Assembly: GCA_030671005.1 (NCBI GenBank)
Contig: DAOVAN010000106.1
Coordinates: forward strand, 1 to 5,715
Origin: Caldifarciminota bacterium
Lineage (GTDB): Bacteria; Hydrothermota; Tepidihabitantia; SM23-42
Length of the DNA stretch: 5,715 bases
Direction: 5' to 3'
Positions within the stretch are counted from its first letter, which is position 1. Every line of letters starts with the position of its first letter. Below, in pieces: positions 5,637-5,715 of this stretch. The notes beneath the pieces are model-generated. The model was given only the letters and a program-made list of their open reading frames with translations, made no database searches and was not told where the DNA came from. Both the position numbers and the translations under genes were made by a program.

Positions 5637-5715
5637 ATGATAAGAGCGATGATTGAAACATCGTTGATCGATTGGGATGGTAAACTGACCACCGTTCTCT
5701 TTTTTGACAAGTGCA
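5637..5715 (+). CDS. Radical-SAM activating-enzyme-like protein (NrdG/PflA type), N-terminal fragment
   Basis: The frame from the ATG at 5637 stays open to the window edge and encodes 26 residues ending LTTVLFFDKC. The pattern 'xxxTSLIDWDGKLTTVLFFDKC' matches the usual start of anaerobic ribonucleotide-reductase-activating and related radical-SAM proteins, typically KTSLIDYPGKxxxxxFxxGC followed by NFRCPYCHN. The final Cys would be the first ligand of the CxxxCxxC [4Fe-4S]-SAM motif, whose other two cysteines lie beyond the window. GAGGG (5626-5630) lies 6 bases before this ATG; a second in-frame ATG at 5649 would give MIETSLIDW and is the alternative start. The 230-bp spacer with hairpin and repeats suggests a separate transcription unit from the hydrogenase genes. 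The exact client cannot be told from this fragment. Confidence 0.72.
   Translation, partial: MIRAMIETSLIDWDGKLTTVLFFDKC

Noticed and set aside
5390..5656. 88-codon plus-strand ORF over the spacer after the protease
   Set aside because: It overlaps the ends of both flanking genes, has no family resemblance, and its repeated 'RDT' residues simply come from the CGGGACACT repeats. The flanking genes and the repeat content explain it better.

Overview
The window is a stretch of one plus-strand gene cluster. It encodes a soluble heterodisulfide reductase-like / group 3c [NiFe]-hydrogenase complex of the HdrABC-MvhAGD type. The layout is: the last 38 codons of an hdrB-like gene (to 118); a 702-residue hdrA-like flavoprotein with an mvhD domain fused to its C-terminus (135-2243); a 140-bp gap carrying a good sigma-70-type promoter; the hydrogenase small subunit mvhG (2384-3349); the large subunit mvhA (3351-4814); a hydrogenase maturation endopeptidase (about 4933-5406); a 230-bp non-coding, repeat-bearing spacer; and the first 26 codons of a radical-SAM activating-enzyme-like protein (5637 to the window edge).

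How the genes work together, by family knowledge. MvhA/MvhG oxidise H2, and the electrons pass through the [2Fe-2S] MvhD domain to the FAD of HdrA. HdrA is the flavin-based electron-bifurcating subunit. It splits electron pairs between ferredoxin and the HdrB/HdrC branch, where methanogens reduce CoM-S-S-CoB. In a non-methanogen the acceptor of the HdrB branch is not known from sequence. HdrC is not in the window; it probably lies upstream of hdrB. The endopeptidase would process the MvhA C-terminus after nickel insertion. All iron-sulfur and Ni-Fe ligand motifs needed for a working complex can be read, apart from one substituted cysteine in the MvhD domain (Ser594).

Organism: most likely an anaerobic bacterium of moderate G+C. 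The signs are strong Shine-Dalgarno sites (for example AAGGAGG before mvhG), a TTGAAA-N16-TATAAT promoter and bacterial-style operon packing. The HdrA N-terminus is short and divergent from methanogen HdrA. A deep-branching or candidate bacterial phylum is possible, but no marker gene here fixes the taxonomy.

I see no CRISPR array, tRNA, rRNA or intact mobile element. The complex is a known type. The less ordinary features are the fusion plus cysteine substitution, the internal promoter that separates the hydrogenase genes from the hdr genes, the unclear start of the protease, and the repeated CGGGACACT elements with hairpins in the 3' spacer.
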